From the NCBI GenBank assembly GCA_004519485.1, contig CP038127.1:310001-374000 (forward strand): DNA of 64,000 nt, given 5' to 3'. The translations under genes were made by a program, and so were the position numbers. This DNA is from Nannochloropsis oceanica. Its lineage: Eukaryota; Sar; Eustigmatophyceae; Eustigmatales; Monodopsidaceae. A model generated the notes under the pieces. That model was not told the DNA's origin, did not search any database, and saw nothing but the letters and a program-made list of their open reading frames with translations. Positions 23,798 to 36,250 of this stretch are shown piece by piece; the stretch's first letter is position 1, and each line of letters starts with the position of its first letter.

Positions 23798-24980
23798 GAT
23801 TTAAGGGAGGGAGGGAAGAAGGGAGAGGGGGAGGGAAGGAGTGTGTGGTTTGCGTGTGGCCAGAGTAGTGGGCAAGCGTTTGGAGGAGCTGGGGCTGGTG
23901 ATGAGGGAGAGAGGGAGGGAGCAAGGGAAAGGGGCCTTCATTTGTATGACGATAAGAAGGATGAGGTAGGCCGTGGCTTTCAGTAGGCAAAGACGAAGGA
24001 GGTGGGTAAAAGGAGAGAGGAAGGCAGGAGGGAAGCGATAGAGACATGGATAGAAGCAATGGAATTATGTGCATGTACCGCATCAGAGGTACATTCGAAA
24101 GCGAATGCAAGGGGGAAGACGAGGGAGAGAAGAAGGAAAGGAGTCGGATGGTATTCAGTAAAGCATATGGGTCTGTGGTCATAAAGAATAGGAGGGAGGG
24201 TAGAGCTTTAAGAAATCAGAGGAAAAGAGACAGAAAATGTCGTCCTCGTTCGTTTCTTGTCTGGATCTTCCTCTCTTTTTCTTGGCCGGCGTGGTCCTTT
24301 TTCCCCCTTTAACCACACGTGATTTTTGAAAAGATAGGATAAAGTAGATATCGCCCTGCTTTACGCTTATGTTTCTTTTCACTTTTTCCCTGCCCTCATT
24401 TTCTATCAGTCTCCTGGCCTCCGTTTATGACCGTCTCTGTGCTTCGTTGTGCTTGTAGTTGGTAATGGTGGTAGTCGAGGTGATACCCTACCTCGTCCAG
24501 CGTGTCGTACACCTTCTAAAGTTTCGTTTCTTTATCTGTTTCTCTTCCCCTGCCACTACGTCTGTTCCTGTTTGTCTCTTGCATTTCTTCTACTCTCCAT
24601 CGCTCTTCACTCTTCCTCCTCGGCCCACACTCCTCTCTCTTCTTTCTTCCCCTCGCACAACAACAACTACTACTACTACTACTTCTACTACTACTGCTGC
24701 TGCTGCTGCAGCTGCTGCTGCTGCTTTATCCGGAGAACGTCGAACCCGTCTCTTCGTCCAAGTCTAATCAGACGACTCAAGCTTATTGCCCATCCTACCC
24801 TTTCTCCTTCCCTCCCTACCCCTCTCTCCCTCCTTTCTCTGGCACCGAAAGGACAGGTGAAGGCAGGGAGGAAAGGGGAGGGAGGGAAGGAGGGAGGGTA
24901 GGGTAGGAAACAAGGAAGGACAGGTGAAGGCAGGGAGAGAGGGACGGGGCGGGGGGAGGAGGGAGGAAAAGGAACGGTCC
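23798..24980. other. convergent 3' region with microsatellites
   Basis: About 1.18 kb between the stop codons of the SYLF gene (+) and TIMELESS (-). It is GGGA-rich at its left and right edges, with a CTA/CTG array at 24661-24725. No supported gene. Confidence 0.55.
24661..24725 (+). repeat. (CTA)n/(CTG)n trinucleotide array
   Basis: CAA and CTA triplets pass into CTG triplets over about 65 bp in a non-coding region. Confidence 0.85.
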
Positions 24981-27900
24981 TCACATCCCTAAGATATCCA
25001 GCTCTGCTTCCTCGTCCGACGACTCGTCAGAAGACTCCGCCTTTTTTCGAATGCGCCGTCGCCTCCCCCCCCCGGCTGCTGTTGCTGCTGCCGCCGCCGC
25101 TGCTGCTGCTGCCGCTGCTGCTGCTGCCGCTACTGCTGCCTCCTTTTTCATCCTCTTCTCCCTCTTCCTTTCGTCCTCCGAATCCGACGAGTCGCTCGAC
25201 GACCCACTCCCACTTTCCCTATCCTCGTCCTCCCCCACCTCTTCTTCCCCTCCTCCCTCTTTCCACCCCTCCCTCGGTTCTTCCCATATCTTCAAGAACT
25301 TCACCCGCCGCTTCACCTGCTCCGCCGTCCTGCCCTTGGCCTCCAATGGAGCGAGTTTCGACAGGACGATGAACACGGAGGAAGAATCTTTGTATTTCTG
25401 GTAATTCTGCCTCAATGCCGCGTCTTCTTTGAAGTCCCACTTGGCTGCTGGGGGCCGTTTCGTCCTCGCCTTCCCTCCCTCCTTCGTCTTTGTGTCCGGG
25501 GAGGTGGAAGAGAGGGAGGGCAGGGGGAGCATACCGTCCCATTCTTCCTCCTCCTCGTCCTCGTCCTCCTTCTCCCCCCCTCTCCCTGGCTCGGACCGAC
25601 CACGACGTGCCTTTTCAGCCGCCTCCTCCTTCTCCCGTCGTTTCCTCTCCTTGGCTGCCCGCCGCTTGCCCTCCCTCCTCCTCTCCCTCTCCCCCTTCTT
25701 CCTCGCCAACAACACACTCACCTCTATCCCCTCCGCCGCCGCCTCCTCCTCCAGTGCCCTCCGCCCTTCCTCCCCCCCTTCCTCCTCATCCTCCTCGGGT
25801 CCATACGACCGTTCGTCGTCTTCCTCCTCCTCCTCTTCCTCCTCCTCCTCCTCCTCCTCTTCCTCCTCCTCCAACCAATCCTCCCTCCCCGGGCCTTTCC
25901 TCCCTCCCTTCCCCACCTTGCTCACAGCCGTCGCCACTCCAGAGATGGTGTTGTGGGAGCAGTACGACAGCTGCACGCTCCGTGCCCAAATTTTTGGAAA
26001 CGGATGCAGCACTAACGCCTCTACGAAGAGTAACGGATTCCTTTTCGCCAGCTTCCCAAAATTCAACACACAAGAACGTGCGAACATGATCAGGTCCTCC
26101 TCGATTGAAATCATCACCCCGTCCTCCGTCTCTCCCTCACCTTCCTTCCCTCCCTCCGGGCCTTCACTCCTTCCCTCCCTCCTCTTCCTCGCCCCCCTCC
26201 CCGCCGCCACTGCCAACCTCCTGTCCGACAAGATCGAATTTAAAACAGTCATCGTGTGAATATTAAAAAGCAACGGTTCCAACGTCTGTTTCTCCTCCCC
26301 ATCCTCTTCCTCCTTCCCTCCTTCCCCCCCTCCCTTGTGCCTTCGATCTTGATGGTCTCCGAGGTTGAAGGTTTGGAATCGCCGGAGGAAATGGAGGAGG
26401 GAGCGAAGGAGGGCGGGAGGGAGGGAGGCATACATCTCCAGCAGGGTGGTCGCCAACCGAACCATCTGGTTGGTGGCCAGGGAGGCGAAATAGCGCGAAG
26501 TGTCAAAAGAGGGAATGGCTGCCCACAGGGCCCTTATTGCCTCATTCTCCTCTTTCCCGCCTCCCTTCTCTCCCTCCTTCCCTCCCTCCTTCCCTCCCTC
26601 GCCGAGCATGCCCAGGGCGACTCGTTGATTGTGCTCCAATAGGGAGAGTTGGAGGTGGCAGAGAGAGAGGACGTCGAGGAGGAAGGAGGGGGGGAGGGAG
26701 GACGAGGAGGACGAGGACAGGGAGGACGAGGGTTTCCAGCAGGCGGCAATTTTATGGAGCTTGTCCACGGGGTCAGAAGAGTAGAAAAGTTTGTGCTGGA
26801 GAGAGGGAGGTAAGGGGGGAGGGGGGGAAGGCGGAAGGGAAGGGTAGTACGCGCGTGAGTGAAAAGAGGAGGAGGGAGGGAGGGAGGAAGGGAGGAAGGG
26901 AGGGAGGGAGGAAGGGAGGAAGGGAGGAAGGGAAGGAGGGAGGGAGGGAGGGACCGTAGGAGGAAGGGTGAGGACTTACCTGCAGGCCCAAGGCAATGTG
27001 TCGGTGCACGGACTCCGGGGAGGCAGCAAGTGTGGAAAGCATGTAAATCATTTCCTTGTACAGGGATACCGCGGGCACCAGGCTCTCAAATCCCCGCTCG
27101 GCAATTAATGTGTCGATGGTGGACAAAACCAAGTGGAAACTCAACACATCCATCCCCTGCACCAAAGCCTGCACCCACTCAGGGCCCAGCCCCCTCCTCC
27201 CTCCCTCCTCCTCCCCCTCCCCTCCCTCCTCCTCCCCCTCCCCTCCCTCCTCCTCCCCCTCCCCTTCCTCCCCCTCCCCTTCCTCCCCCTCCCCCTCCTC
27301 CTTTACCCCTCTGTAAAACCGGAGACAAAAGCCCACCACCTGGAAGAAGACAATGCGGTCCCCGCTTTCCAGTCGCCCACTTTCGCGCCTAAACTCGTTC
27401 TTTAGGCTCTTCACGAGGCCTTCGAAGCCTCCCTGTCTGACAAAGCTCCTCACCCACCGCTTGAGCATCCCCAGCGCTGCCACCGTCAGGGGGTCAGCCA
27501 TAGACGAAGGGGGGAGGGAGGCAGGGAGGGAGGAAGTGTCACAGATGCTGCTGCTGCTGCTACTGCTGCAGCTTGCGTAGCCTCGGCCTCGCTTTCGACG
27601 GGCTTGAGGGAGGGAGGCAAGGCCGTCTTTGAAGGGATTCGTCAACAGACGGGCCGCACGACCGTCCAGGCCTGGAGGGAGGGAGGGAGGAAGGGAGGGA
27701 GGGAGGGAGGGAGGGAGGGAGGGAGGGAGGGAGAGGTCGAATCAATGAGTCGTTGCTAGATGGGGAAAGAAGAGGGAGGAATGGAGAGAGGGGGTTGCTA
27801 TCCTGCCCTACCTGTAACCAACAGCCCACCCCCGAATCGACCGTGCCTGCTCCGAGTCTCCTGCACCACAGCTGCGCGTGCCAAGCTCTCATGCTTCAGC

Positions 27901-29336
27901 AATAGCGACAACCCGTCCACCTCCTGTCGTCGCTGCTGCTGCTGCTGCTTCTGTTTACTGCAACTACTCCCACCGGCAGCTGCCACGTCGCCCGCGTCCC
28001 ACCCGCGCAATAAAAAGAAGACGATCTCCATGAGGAGGAGGTTCCAGCCTGAAGGGAGGGAGGGAGGAAAGGCGGGAGGGAGAGGGTCAGGAGGAAGGAC
28101 AGCAGTACTGGTAATGATGGTAGTGGTGGAATAGAAGTGGGAATAGTAGCAGCAGCACGAAAGGCAATTCATATACAGCCTAAAAGGAGAAAAGGAGGGA
28201 GGGAGGGACGGACGGAGGGAAAGAAGGAGAAATGAAGAGAGACAAATGGATGAAGAGAGACAAATGGATGAAGAGAGACAGAGGCAGACAGAGACAGAGA
28301 GGGAGGAGGAGGGAGGGAGGGAGAGGGGAGGGAGGGAGGGGCGTACCTTCGTTCTCCTTGGCTTGGACCCCCTGACACAGAAAGAGCAGAATGTCAAGCA
28401 CGTACTCCTTCTCAAGGATCAGAAGCAGCTCTGCCTGGAGCAACCCTCCCTCCCTCCCTCCCTCCCTCCCTCCCTCCATCGTCACATCTTCAATGCACAA
28501 CAAATTTCGCAACAAAGTCAACACCAGCTCGATCAAGAGTGTGTCCTCCTCCTTCCGTCCCTCCCTCCCTCCCTCCCTCCCTTCCCCTCCCTTGGCAAGG
28601 GGCTCTTCCAGCGCAGAGACAAGCACGGCAATCAAACCAGGATGTGTCAATGCCTTCTTCATCTTCAACAGATGGAAGTTCTGTGCTCGAGCAGCCAGCC
28701 TTCGTTTGTTAGGGTCGAATCCGGAAGAGGCCGAGGAAGGGAGGGAGGAAGGCGTGGCGTGTAAGCGGGCGTAGCGACGCGTGGTGGGAGAGAGGGGGAG
28801 GGTAAGGAGGACAAGAATTTTGGTGACGGTGACGATAAGCTCTGTGTCGTCAGGGCAGTCGAGGAGGAGGGGGAGCAGCTTCGTTTCTACCACGCGCCAG
28901 GCGCCCAGCTGGAGGTGAGGAAGGGAGAGAAGGAAGGGAGGGGAGGGAAGGAAGGGGAAGCTGAGGTGTGATGTTTTCGCCACAATTTGTGGGAGAGTGA
29001 AAGAGAGGACAGGAACGACGAGGGAGGGGGGTTACATACCTTGCAGGCGACCTCCCGCGTGGCATCGTCGTCTCGGCGCAAAGCCCGCTGCAAGTCTTGG
29101 AGCCACTCCAAGCAGTTCTCGCCGCGGATGAACCGTTCGACAAGGCTATATGTTTTGGAATGGCACACAAGAGAAAGAGGGGTAAAATTTAGTGTTCAGG
29201 ACCCAACTCGTTTCTACCTCGTTTTCCCTTGGTCGTATTATCCTCCTTCTTACCAGCCGTCTTCGGTCGTGTACGTTTCGGTGCTACCCAAGGCCGCGCC
29301 CACGAGCAAAAGCTCGTTAATCAAAGGTTCTTCCAT
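24981..29336 (-). CDS. TIMELESS/Tof1/Swi1-type replication fork protection protein
   Basis: The Timeless-Tipin complex travels with the replisome and supports checkpoint signalling and fork pausing. Six exons: 29336-29254, 29145-29040, 28908-28347, 28048-27812, 27671-26980 and 26795-24981, with frames joining to 1164 residues. The N-terminal helical domain has EEPLINELLLVGAALGS, ENCLEWLQDLQRALRRDD, VETKLLPLLLDCPDDTELI, AARAQNFHLLKMKKALTHP and LVLTLLRNLLCIED, the family's signature order. The LTNPFKDGLASLPQARRK stretch matches the middle domain. The C-terminus (FKEDAALRQNYQKYKDSSSVFIVLSKLAPL, RTAEQVKRRVKFL) is the conserved Tof1 tail, followed by Ser/Asp and poly-Ala runs. The start was set at the ATG preceding the conserved N-terminal helix; an upstream in-frame ATG exists. 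Acidic Glu runs and EGGREGG inserts are repeat expansions. Several long linkers are poorly conserved. Confidence 0.9.
27674..27732 (+). repeat. (GGGA)n tract in a TIMELESS intron
   Basis: A long GGGA run with one interruption, lying at the acceptor side of the intron between exons 4 and 5. It is CCCT on the sense strand. Confidence 0.9.
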
Positions 29337-29966
29337 CCCGTCTGCCACCTCCTTGCGCAAACAGGGCAGAGGCGTGGACCAGAGAGCATAAAGGCGACGC
29401 CTGTATGTGGTACGGGAGGGAATTTGAAGAAGGCGAGCGAAGGGAAACATGGCGAGCGGCAAACAATAGAGCAGGGTAACCAAGGCATACAAGCGCGCGG
29501 GGTTCCGGCGCCAAAAACTCGGCTGGCACTGGTATGAAGCCAATACTGTCAGTGCATGTGGTCATGTGCGTCGTGTGTCTGTGTCTGTCTGTCTGTGTGC
29601 GTGTGTGTGTAGGGGGGGTGTTTTTCGACCCCTGAAGAATACAGGAAAAGGCGCGGGATTCCATTAGCCCCACTTTTTCACCTCCCCCAGCCTTCCATGC
29701 AACACACGGGTGCCGCGCCCCATTTAGTATCTGACGCAAAAGACACTTTGGTGGTGCACAGGCTTTGCTTCACAAAGCTAATTGCCTGTGACCTTAAGCA
29801 GGAGAGTTGCCTGAGGACATGCAGGGGCAACCAAGTTGCGTTTAATCTTTGTCGATTTCTTATTTCCTTGTCTCAAGCCACCACCTCACCATAAACTACC
29901 TAGTTTCCCCCCCTAGTTGCACAACCTCAAAACGAAGTCCAACCTAAATTTTCGTCCTTCATCGCC
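29337..29966. promoter_or_regulatory. divergent upstream region, TIMELESS and TIC20
   Basis: 630 bp between opposite start codons. A short TG-rich stretch (TGTGTCTGTCTG type) occurs at about 29568-29612. An alternative upstream ATG for TIMELESS falls here. Confidence 0.5.
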
Positions 29967-30821
29967 ATGCGGAAACTCTACCTTGTTGTCCTGTCGTCCC
30001 TCGCGACCATGAGCTGTGTCGCAGCCACTGCCTCTCTCCCCGCCACTCTTGTCACAACCCGCCGCCCATCCTCCCCGTCCTGCTGCTTCCTCCGTCCCTC
30101 CCTCCCTTCTGCCTCCTCAAGAAGAAGAACATCCCGCTCCTCTTTCTCATTCACCACAACCACCATGCGCCTGAACGCCAACCAAAACGATGAGAGTCCT
30201 TCCCTATTCGAACGTGCCTTCAGCGCCATGCCCTACATGCTGCCCGTCCTCGACTCGGTTAACTACTCCAAATTCCTCGCGTTTTACGCTCCCCAGTTTT
30301 TCAATCCCGTCTATGCGGCGCTGGATCCCTTGCTAGCCGTTTACAAGTCCTCCCCGTTCATCAATCTGGCGATTTACCTGCTGATTGTGTGGGTAGGACG
30401 ACAGCCAGCCCTCAGTCGGTTCGTGCGATTTAATTTCCAACAAGGTGAGGAGGGAGAGATGGGCGAAAGTTGGGTAGGAGGAAATGACAGAAGGAAAAGA
30501 AATTCGAGCTTGAGTTGTGCAGTTGAAAACTGAGTATTTGACCTTTCTCCCTCCTTCTCTCCCTCCGCCCCTCCATCCCTCACTCCCTCCCTCTCTTAAG
30601 CCATCATCTTGGACATTGCTCTGGTCATTCCTTCCATTCTCACCTCCATTCTGAGGGAGCAAGCCGCACCTGTGTGGGTGCAAGAACCCGTGGCCAACAC
30701 CTTATTCTTCATTCTGTCCGCCTCCCTGCTCTACGTGTCTGCCAAGCTGGCCTTGGGGGAGAAACCTAACGAAATTCCATTGGTCAGTGAAGCGGCAGAA
30801 CTTACTTCAGGGCCTTTCTAA
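29967..30821 (+). CDS. TIC20: Tic20-family plastid protein import component
   Basis: Tic20 forms the channel of the inner plastid envelope translocon. Two exons, 29967-30444 and 30601-30821, give 232 residues. The first 20 residues (MRKLYLVVLSSLATMSCVAA) form a hydrophobic signal peptide. A Ser/Arg/Thr-rich stretch to about residue 70 follows and would suit a transit peptide, as in algae with complex plastids. The Tic20 core then shows AMPYMLPVLDSVNYSKFLAF, LDPLLAVYKSSPFINLAIYLLIVWVG, RFVRFNFQQAIILDIALVIP and a last span NTLFFILSASLLYVSAKLAL, giving four membrane segments. The RFVRFN-QQ motif spanning the intron is diagnostic. The bipartite leader is direct support for a secondary plastid, though the precise cleavage motif is not clear. 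Confidence 0.92.
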
Positions 30822-32310
30822 AGAAGAGGCGGTAGAGAGTGAGGGAGGAAGGGAAGGATAGAAAATCTGGTGGTATGTTGAATTTTTGGTGGAGCCAGTG
30901 GGGGAGAAGCCGATCGAAAATCGTTGGTTAGCCAAGCAGCAGCATCAGCAGCAGCAGCAATGACAGCGAACCTGTTATTATGACTAGATAGTGAGGTACT
31001 GCTCGCTCCCTTCCCTCCCGCCCTCCCTCCACCTCTGCGCTTGATACACTCTTGGCTTAGAGTCGTGGACGGCCGGGAGAAGAGGGAGCGAGGAAGGGAA
31101 GGCATAAGGGAGGGGAAGGATGTAAATGCAAGAAAATGATACTAGCTTGCACTGATGGAGGACGGAGGGCAAGAAGAGGAGCAAGAAGAGGAGAAGGAAG
31201 GGCAGAGAACGAAAAGAAGGAAGACTACGTGTTGAAAGCCAAGCCTTTAATCCGTGTCCCTCCACCTAAGTTTGAAGCAACCCTTGAATCTCTTCATCGT
31301 CTCTTCCTTTCTGATTTACCTCCGCAAGAGTCTTTCCTGATGGAATCCTTCCAAGACCGCACAGACTGAGGCCTGGACTAGTCTTTCTATCCAGGCGTAT
31401 GTTTTAAAATCTACCATTGATCAAAATACCACGAGGTCTTCAAAGGCTGCACCTCGCTACATAAATGACATTTTAGCCTGCGTAGACTTGAAACAGAGAC
31501 AGGCGACTGGACGGCACCAAATAAATTACTGGACAGCAAACAATATGTTGAGCTGACATGCCGAGGATAAAGTGCAGCGCTCCACACGACGGTGAGAGCA
31601 CGCTTGATGCGTCAGGTTTTGATCAAGGAGTATGAAGACAGTGTCGATTCATCCCACGGGATGTTCCAATTAATCGTTCCAAGTTTGTCGATGCTGTGTC
31701 TCTTCCTTTTATTCGCTCCACTTTGCTTTGAAGAACGCTTTGCTTATCTCTGTCAAGCCTACCCGGAGGTTATACCGTGACCGTGACTGCTGACTCGGAA
31801 AAGAGAGGTGCGTGTGTCGGTCTGATGCGGTGTTCCTGATACTTGCTTTGGGCATACGGCGCCTTTTTAATGCTCATTTCCGGGCATTTTCCGGTGGCTC
31901 TGGGTACGAATCTGGCAGTACTAGGCGAGAGTATGAGCAATATCGTGGCTCGCCCTCGGCAACATCCCAACCATCAATTAACCCTCAGCAGATCTAGAAG
32001 ACTCCCGGGCTTGGACCACTCGCTGACCACGCCGATCATGATCAGCATGCGTGCTTGCGCGTGTGCCCTTTGGCCAACCCCTTTTCCACTGCACTGTCCT
32101 TGGCGTGTCTTGTGCCGCGCTCTCACTCAAGTCACTCTCTTTCTCATAATCCTCCCACAATCATAAAAACAAACAGCAGCAACGTCACGCGGGACACGAA
32201 AACAGCACACACTAACCCAGCCTGCCCCTGGACATACCCCGTAAAAGTATTTCTGCACCGCCCACACCACCACCAGCAGCAACAGAGACTGCATAAGACT
32301 GGCACTCAGG
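30822..32310. other. long intergenic region upstream of the sigma factor
   Basis: About 1.5 kb between plus-strand genes. It is less repeat-rich and more AT-rich than the average here between 31370 and 31800. Short open frames have no domain. I see no RNA gene by eye. Confidence 0.45.
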
Positions 32311-34402
32311 ATGCGACGTCCATTACTCGCCAGCCAGCCCTTGGCATTTTTTCCCGTCTCCCTCGCCCTCCTCCTACTCGCCCTCCCCAATCACGGTTCG
32401 TGCATGCGTGGCGAATCCCGTCGTTTAGATGACCTATCCATTGGGCATATCACCCATGCCTGTGCGTCTGTTTTCGCAACGCATGGACGCAAGGGGCATG
32501 GCATTCAGGGAGTGGTGACGTAGTTCATTACCTGTCCCCTCTCTCTATGATTATCATTTATGCCCACCGTCCTTCTATTCGTGATCCCATCCTGTATATT
32601 TCACCATTCCTCAAAGCTTACCCTTCCTTCACTCCCTCTCTTTTTTTCTTTCTCCCTCCCTCCCTCCCTCTTCTCCTCATCACAGGTACACGCGCCTTCC
32701 AATTATGTCCGACGTCCTGTACAAGTAACAGGCTCATCTCCTCCCCTCCCTCCTCATCCAGTTGTAGTAGCAGTAGCAGCAGCAGCAGCAGCAGTCGGAG
32801 AATAACACAACCACAACAAAAGCCAAGACAAGAACAAGGTCGTTTCTCCAAACTCTTTCAAATGAGCACTCTCACCAGCAATAGCAACAGCAGAAGAAGA
32901 AGCAGCAGCAGCAGCAGCAGCAGCAGGGGCTACGCCGAACGCGGCGGTACGAATGGGAGCCGTCGTCGCACCCCCAGCAACACACTTAATAGCAATTTGA
33001 AAGCTTTTCCTTCAGAGAATCCACCGGGAGCCGACGGAACTGTCAGAACAAGCACATCGATCCACTTGCCTGCAGAGGTACGTTCCATCTCGCCTTTCAC
33101 ACACCCCTCCCTCCCTTCCTTCCTCGCTCCTTCCTTCCAGGGCATCCTTTTAAATTGACCTTCCTTCCCTACCGTCTCTTTTTTATTTGATAACAGCAAC
33201 AATTGGAACTGGCCCGATGCGTCAAGTCGTGGGTAGCGTGCAAGGAGACGAAAAAAGAACGAGAAGAAATGATCGGGAGACCGTTGTCTTTTGAAGAGTG
33301 GGCCGTGGCCGTTGGAATGGAGGAAAAGACGCTGCGAAGACAGATCGAAGACGGGAAGGCGGCGAGGGAGCTGCTGATCAAGACGAACATTAACTTGATC
33401 AAGTCCATGGCAGTGCGATTGTACGCCCGCCAGGAGAAGAACGAGAACAGGCTCAGCGTGGATGATCTGGTGCTCGAGGGGACTCAAGGTAAGGAACGAG
33501 GAAGAGAGGGAGGGGAGGATGGGGGGGAGATGAGAGGGATCGAAGAGGTATGAAGAATGGGTTGTGAATCTCTACTGTACCCGTCTCCAGCGCGTTCAGA
33601 CGACGTAATAAAGGTCATGTCCCTTGCACCCGTCTCAGCACCCCCTCCCTCCCCCCCTCCCTCTCCCTCTCCCTCCTTCCCTTCCTCAGGCATTTTGAAA
33701 GCAGCGGCCAAATTCGATCCTACCCGGAACATCCGCTTCACGACCTACGCCGTGTGGTGGATCCGTCAGGCCATCTCCCTGGCCATCCAGACGCACAGCA
33801 ACACCGTCCGCCTCCCCGTTCTCCTCCAAGCACGCATAAAGAAAATAAAGGAAGCTCGTCTGCGCCTTTACCTCTTGCTGGAGCGGGAGCCCACGCATGA
33901 AGAGGTGGGGAAGGAAATCGGTCTGCCGGCAGGGAAGGTAGAATCGATCAGGAGGAAGGGGGGGAGGGGCCGTCTGGTGGGCGCAGAAGAGGAATGGGTG
34001 GTCGTGGGCATGGCGATGGGCAACGGCATGGACGGGGAAGAAGGAAGGGAGGAAGGTGTCCAACAGCAGGCGGGAGAGGGGGGGATGGGGATGGTCGAAG
34101 GGGGAGAGGGGCCGTTGGTGGTGGATGGAAAGGGTGGAGAGACTGAGGGAGGGAGGGAGGAACGACGGAAACTTGAGGCGTTTAAGAAATCGGTGGTGTT
34201 GCGTTTGAAAGAGGGAGACAGAGAGGTGATTGAGACGAGGTGGAAGACGTACAAGGAGGGAAAGGGAGGGAAGGACGGTCAGCCAGCAGTATCAGGGCGG
34301 AGGTTGAAACGGATTCAGGGGGAGTTGAGGGCAATGGTGTGGGAGAAAGACCTCGAGGATAGGAGGGATGTATTTTCATCCATGCGATTGTGTATGGCAT
34401 GA
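32311..34402 (+). CDS. plastid-type RNA polymerase sigma-70 factor
   Basis: Nuclear-encoded initiation factor for the bacterial-type plastid RNA polymerase. Four exons: 32311-32395, 32686-33077, 33197-33488 and 33690-34402, giving 493 residues. Exon 1 encodes a hydrophobic signal (LAFFPVSLALLLLALPNHG). Exon 2 is a Ser-rich low-complexity leader with the sequence RAFQL at the junction, which fits a bipartite plastid presequence. Region 2 is clear: LLIKTNINLIKSMAVRLYAR (about 215-235), LSVDDLVLEGTQGILKAAAKFD and NIRFTTYAVWWIRQAI. Region 3 has EREPTHEEVGKEIGLPAGKVESI. A Gly/Glu-rich insert of about 65 residues follows. Region 4 (LRLKEGDREVIETRWKTY.., then GRRLKRIQGELRAM) is divergent and its helix-turn-helix is hard to see, so -35 recognition may be altered. 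I cannot assign a paralogue number. Confidence 0.93.
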
Positions 34403-35775
34403 GCGAAAGTAAAAGCTTCCTCTCCATCCTGCCCTTCTTTCATCCTTCCTTTGCCCAACTTTGGTGGTAAGGAATGTGTCATGAGAGCCATATACAGTGA
34501 GAGAGAGATGAGGTAAAATTGTATGTTTTATAGGAAGAAGAGGGAGGGAGGAGTTAGAGAGGTGGTGAAGGTGATAATGTTTTTGAAAGCGTGATAAAGC
34601 ATATTGTAGTGTCTTTTGCACTGTTTTCTTATTTTTAGTTCCTTTCTAAGGGGATGGAATGCGAGGAGGGATATATAGGGTGGAGGGATGATTATGTTTT
34701 CCTTCGTGCACATAGTTGAGGAACTAGAAGAAGAGTCATCTCTTCAAAGCCAGCACAAAAGCAGGCTACGTCAGCAATAGCAGCAGCTGCAATAACACAA
34801 GTAGTAGCAGGGTACAATTTGTAGCAGCAGAAGCACAAATAATTATTTGACTTTCTTAACGAATTAAAAAACAGCAAAATAGAAAGTAATTCTTCGGCCG
34901 TGGCAAGACTTGGCAATCAAAGGTAGAGGACGAGGCTGACGGACAGGTGGTTCTATTTTCAGTCAGAATGAGGCAGACAGCAGAAGTTATAGGAGCAGCA
35001 GCAGCCGCAACAACAGGCAGCAGCAGCAAGATCGCACGCCCAAATGCACAGGGATAAACCTAATGTTAACGCCCTGTGATATGAACCAAAATAATTAATT
35101 TTGTTGTCGGAATCTAAAACCCCGTTGTCGATGACAAGTTGCAGGAGCTAGCTCATATAAGTCTTTTCGATTCAGCGCCTTACGGTCCTTTATCTCTCTC
35201 TAAAAATCTCACGTCGGACAGACATCTGATGTCATCAATCTGACCTACGTCATGTCCCTCAAATCATATGCGGGATGTGTTTGATTTCCAACATTTCTCC
35301 CCCTGCACATTCGACCGGTGTATGAGTGTATGGATATGTCCGCTGTGTGCGTGTGTCCTATCTCGCCCTCCTCCTCAATTTGAAGAGGGCGCACAAAAAA
35401 GTCGTTACTAGACAATATGGAGTGAAACGAGGTAAATATCTTTGTTCATATCTTGTTGGTGGCCAAACAGGCAGATAATGGCAACGATATAAAGTGCCTG
35501 AGAATTTTCCTGAAGCTTTGCGTCTCTTGATCCAATCAGTAGTAATCATTCACTTTCGTCCCTTACACATACATTGCGTGGGACCTGCGCCCGCTCAGGG
35601 CAGGCGATGTCGATCCATGCACTACCTGCACGCATCAATAGCTACGCACTACTCCAGAACTCCCGGCACTCATAAGTTTAAAGTTACCAAAGAGTTAGCC
35701 ACTTCTGCGAGCATTTTTGGGTCGGCTTTTACTTTTCTTCTTCGTGCGAGCCATGTCGTCCGCCTTTTTTGCGGA
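34403..35775. other. convergent 3' intergenic region
   Basis: About 1.37 kb between the sigma factor stop (+) and the GCK gene stop (-). It has AGC/AGT triplet patches at about 34775-34835 and 34990-35030. It is otherwise unremarkable and moderately AT-rich, with no supported gene. Confidence 0.5.
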
Positions 35776-36250
35776 TCATCTTTGCTGAATCACCTCCTTG
35801 GGGAAAAACGCAGCGTTCGCCTGGAGGCAATCGTTCAGGAGCGCAGCATATGGACCACAATGCCTCGACGTCTCGTCTTTTTTGTCCCCCTTTTGTAGGT
35901 GAAATTCCACACACTAGCAATAATGGATGGAAAGGAGATGAAGGAAAAGTTAGTGGACGCGTGCGACGCTCTCTGTGAGACACACCATTCCAACCTACAT
36001 GGAAGCCAAAGAGGAGATTGGCGCCTCACCCAGACCATCAGGTTTGACAACTGTTTGCTCAATTCCTCTCTCCCTACCTCCTCCCATTCACTCTCTCCTA
36101 CAAGTGGCCTACCTGGTGGAAACGGCGAAAGTGGTGGTAGCATGGCGAGGCCTTCATCATCCTGCAGAGCGGGCAGTTCTCGTCGTCCAAGAAGTCCAAC
36201 GACATTTTATCATACTCTTTATCCAGCTCGGGTGAAGGGGGCAGGTTCAT
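35776..36250 (-). CDS. small GCK-domain protein
   Basis: A two-exon gene of only 91 residues, exons 36250-36113 and 35913-35776, both 138 bp, joined at a clean GTAGG...CTAG intron. The product starts MNLPPSPELDKEYDKMSL. It then shows the GCK domain pattern of four spaced Cys: ENCPLCRMMKASPCYHHF, RRFHQCVEFH, RHCGPYAALLNDCLQANAAFF. The order C-x2-C...C, aromatic + C, then HC-x8-C with following Tyr/Phe matches plant GCK proteins, which are thought to form a helical hairpin with disulphides. The domain is present from start to end, so the gene looks whole. Function of the family is largely unknown. The antisense strand of exon 2 is also open, which can mislead gene callers. It is divergent from the propeller/solenoid gene. 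Confidence 0.85.

Noticed and set aside
35494-35898. 134-residue plus-strand frame
   Set aside because: Overlaps the GCK gene on the other strand, its start is not supported and no motif is visible.
35899-36150. Plus-strand frame with KEMKEKLVDACDALCETHH that looks like a Cys-motif helix
   Set aside because: It is mostly antisense to the intron and exon edge of the GCK gene. The minus strand gives a complete conserved Cys pattern with good splice sites.
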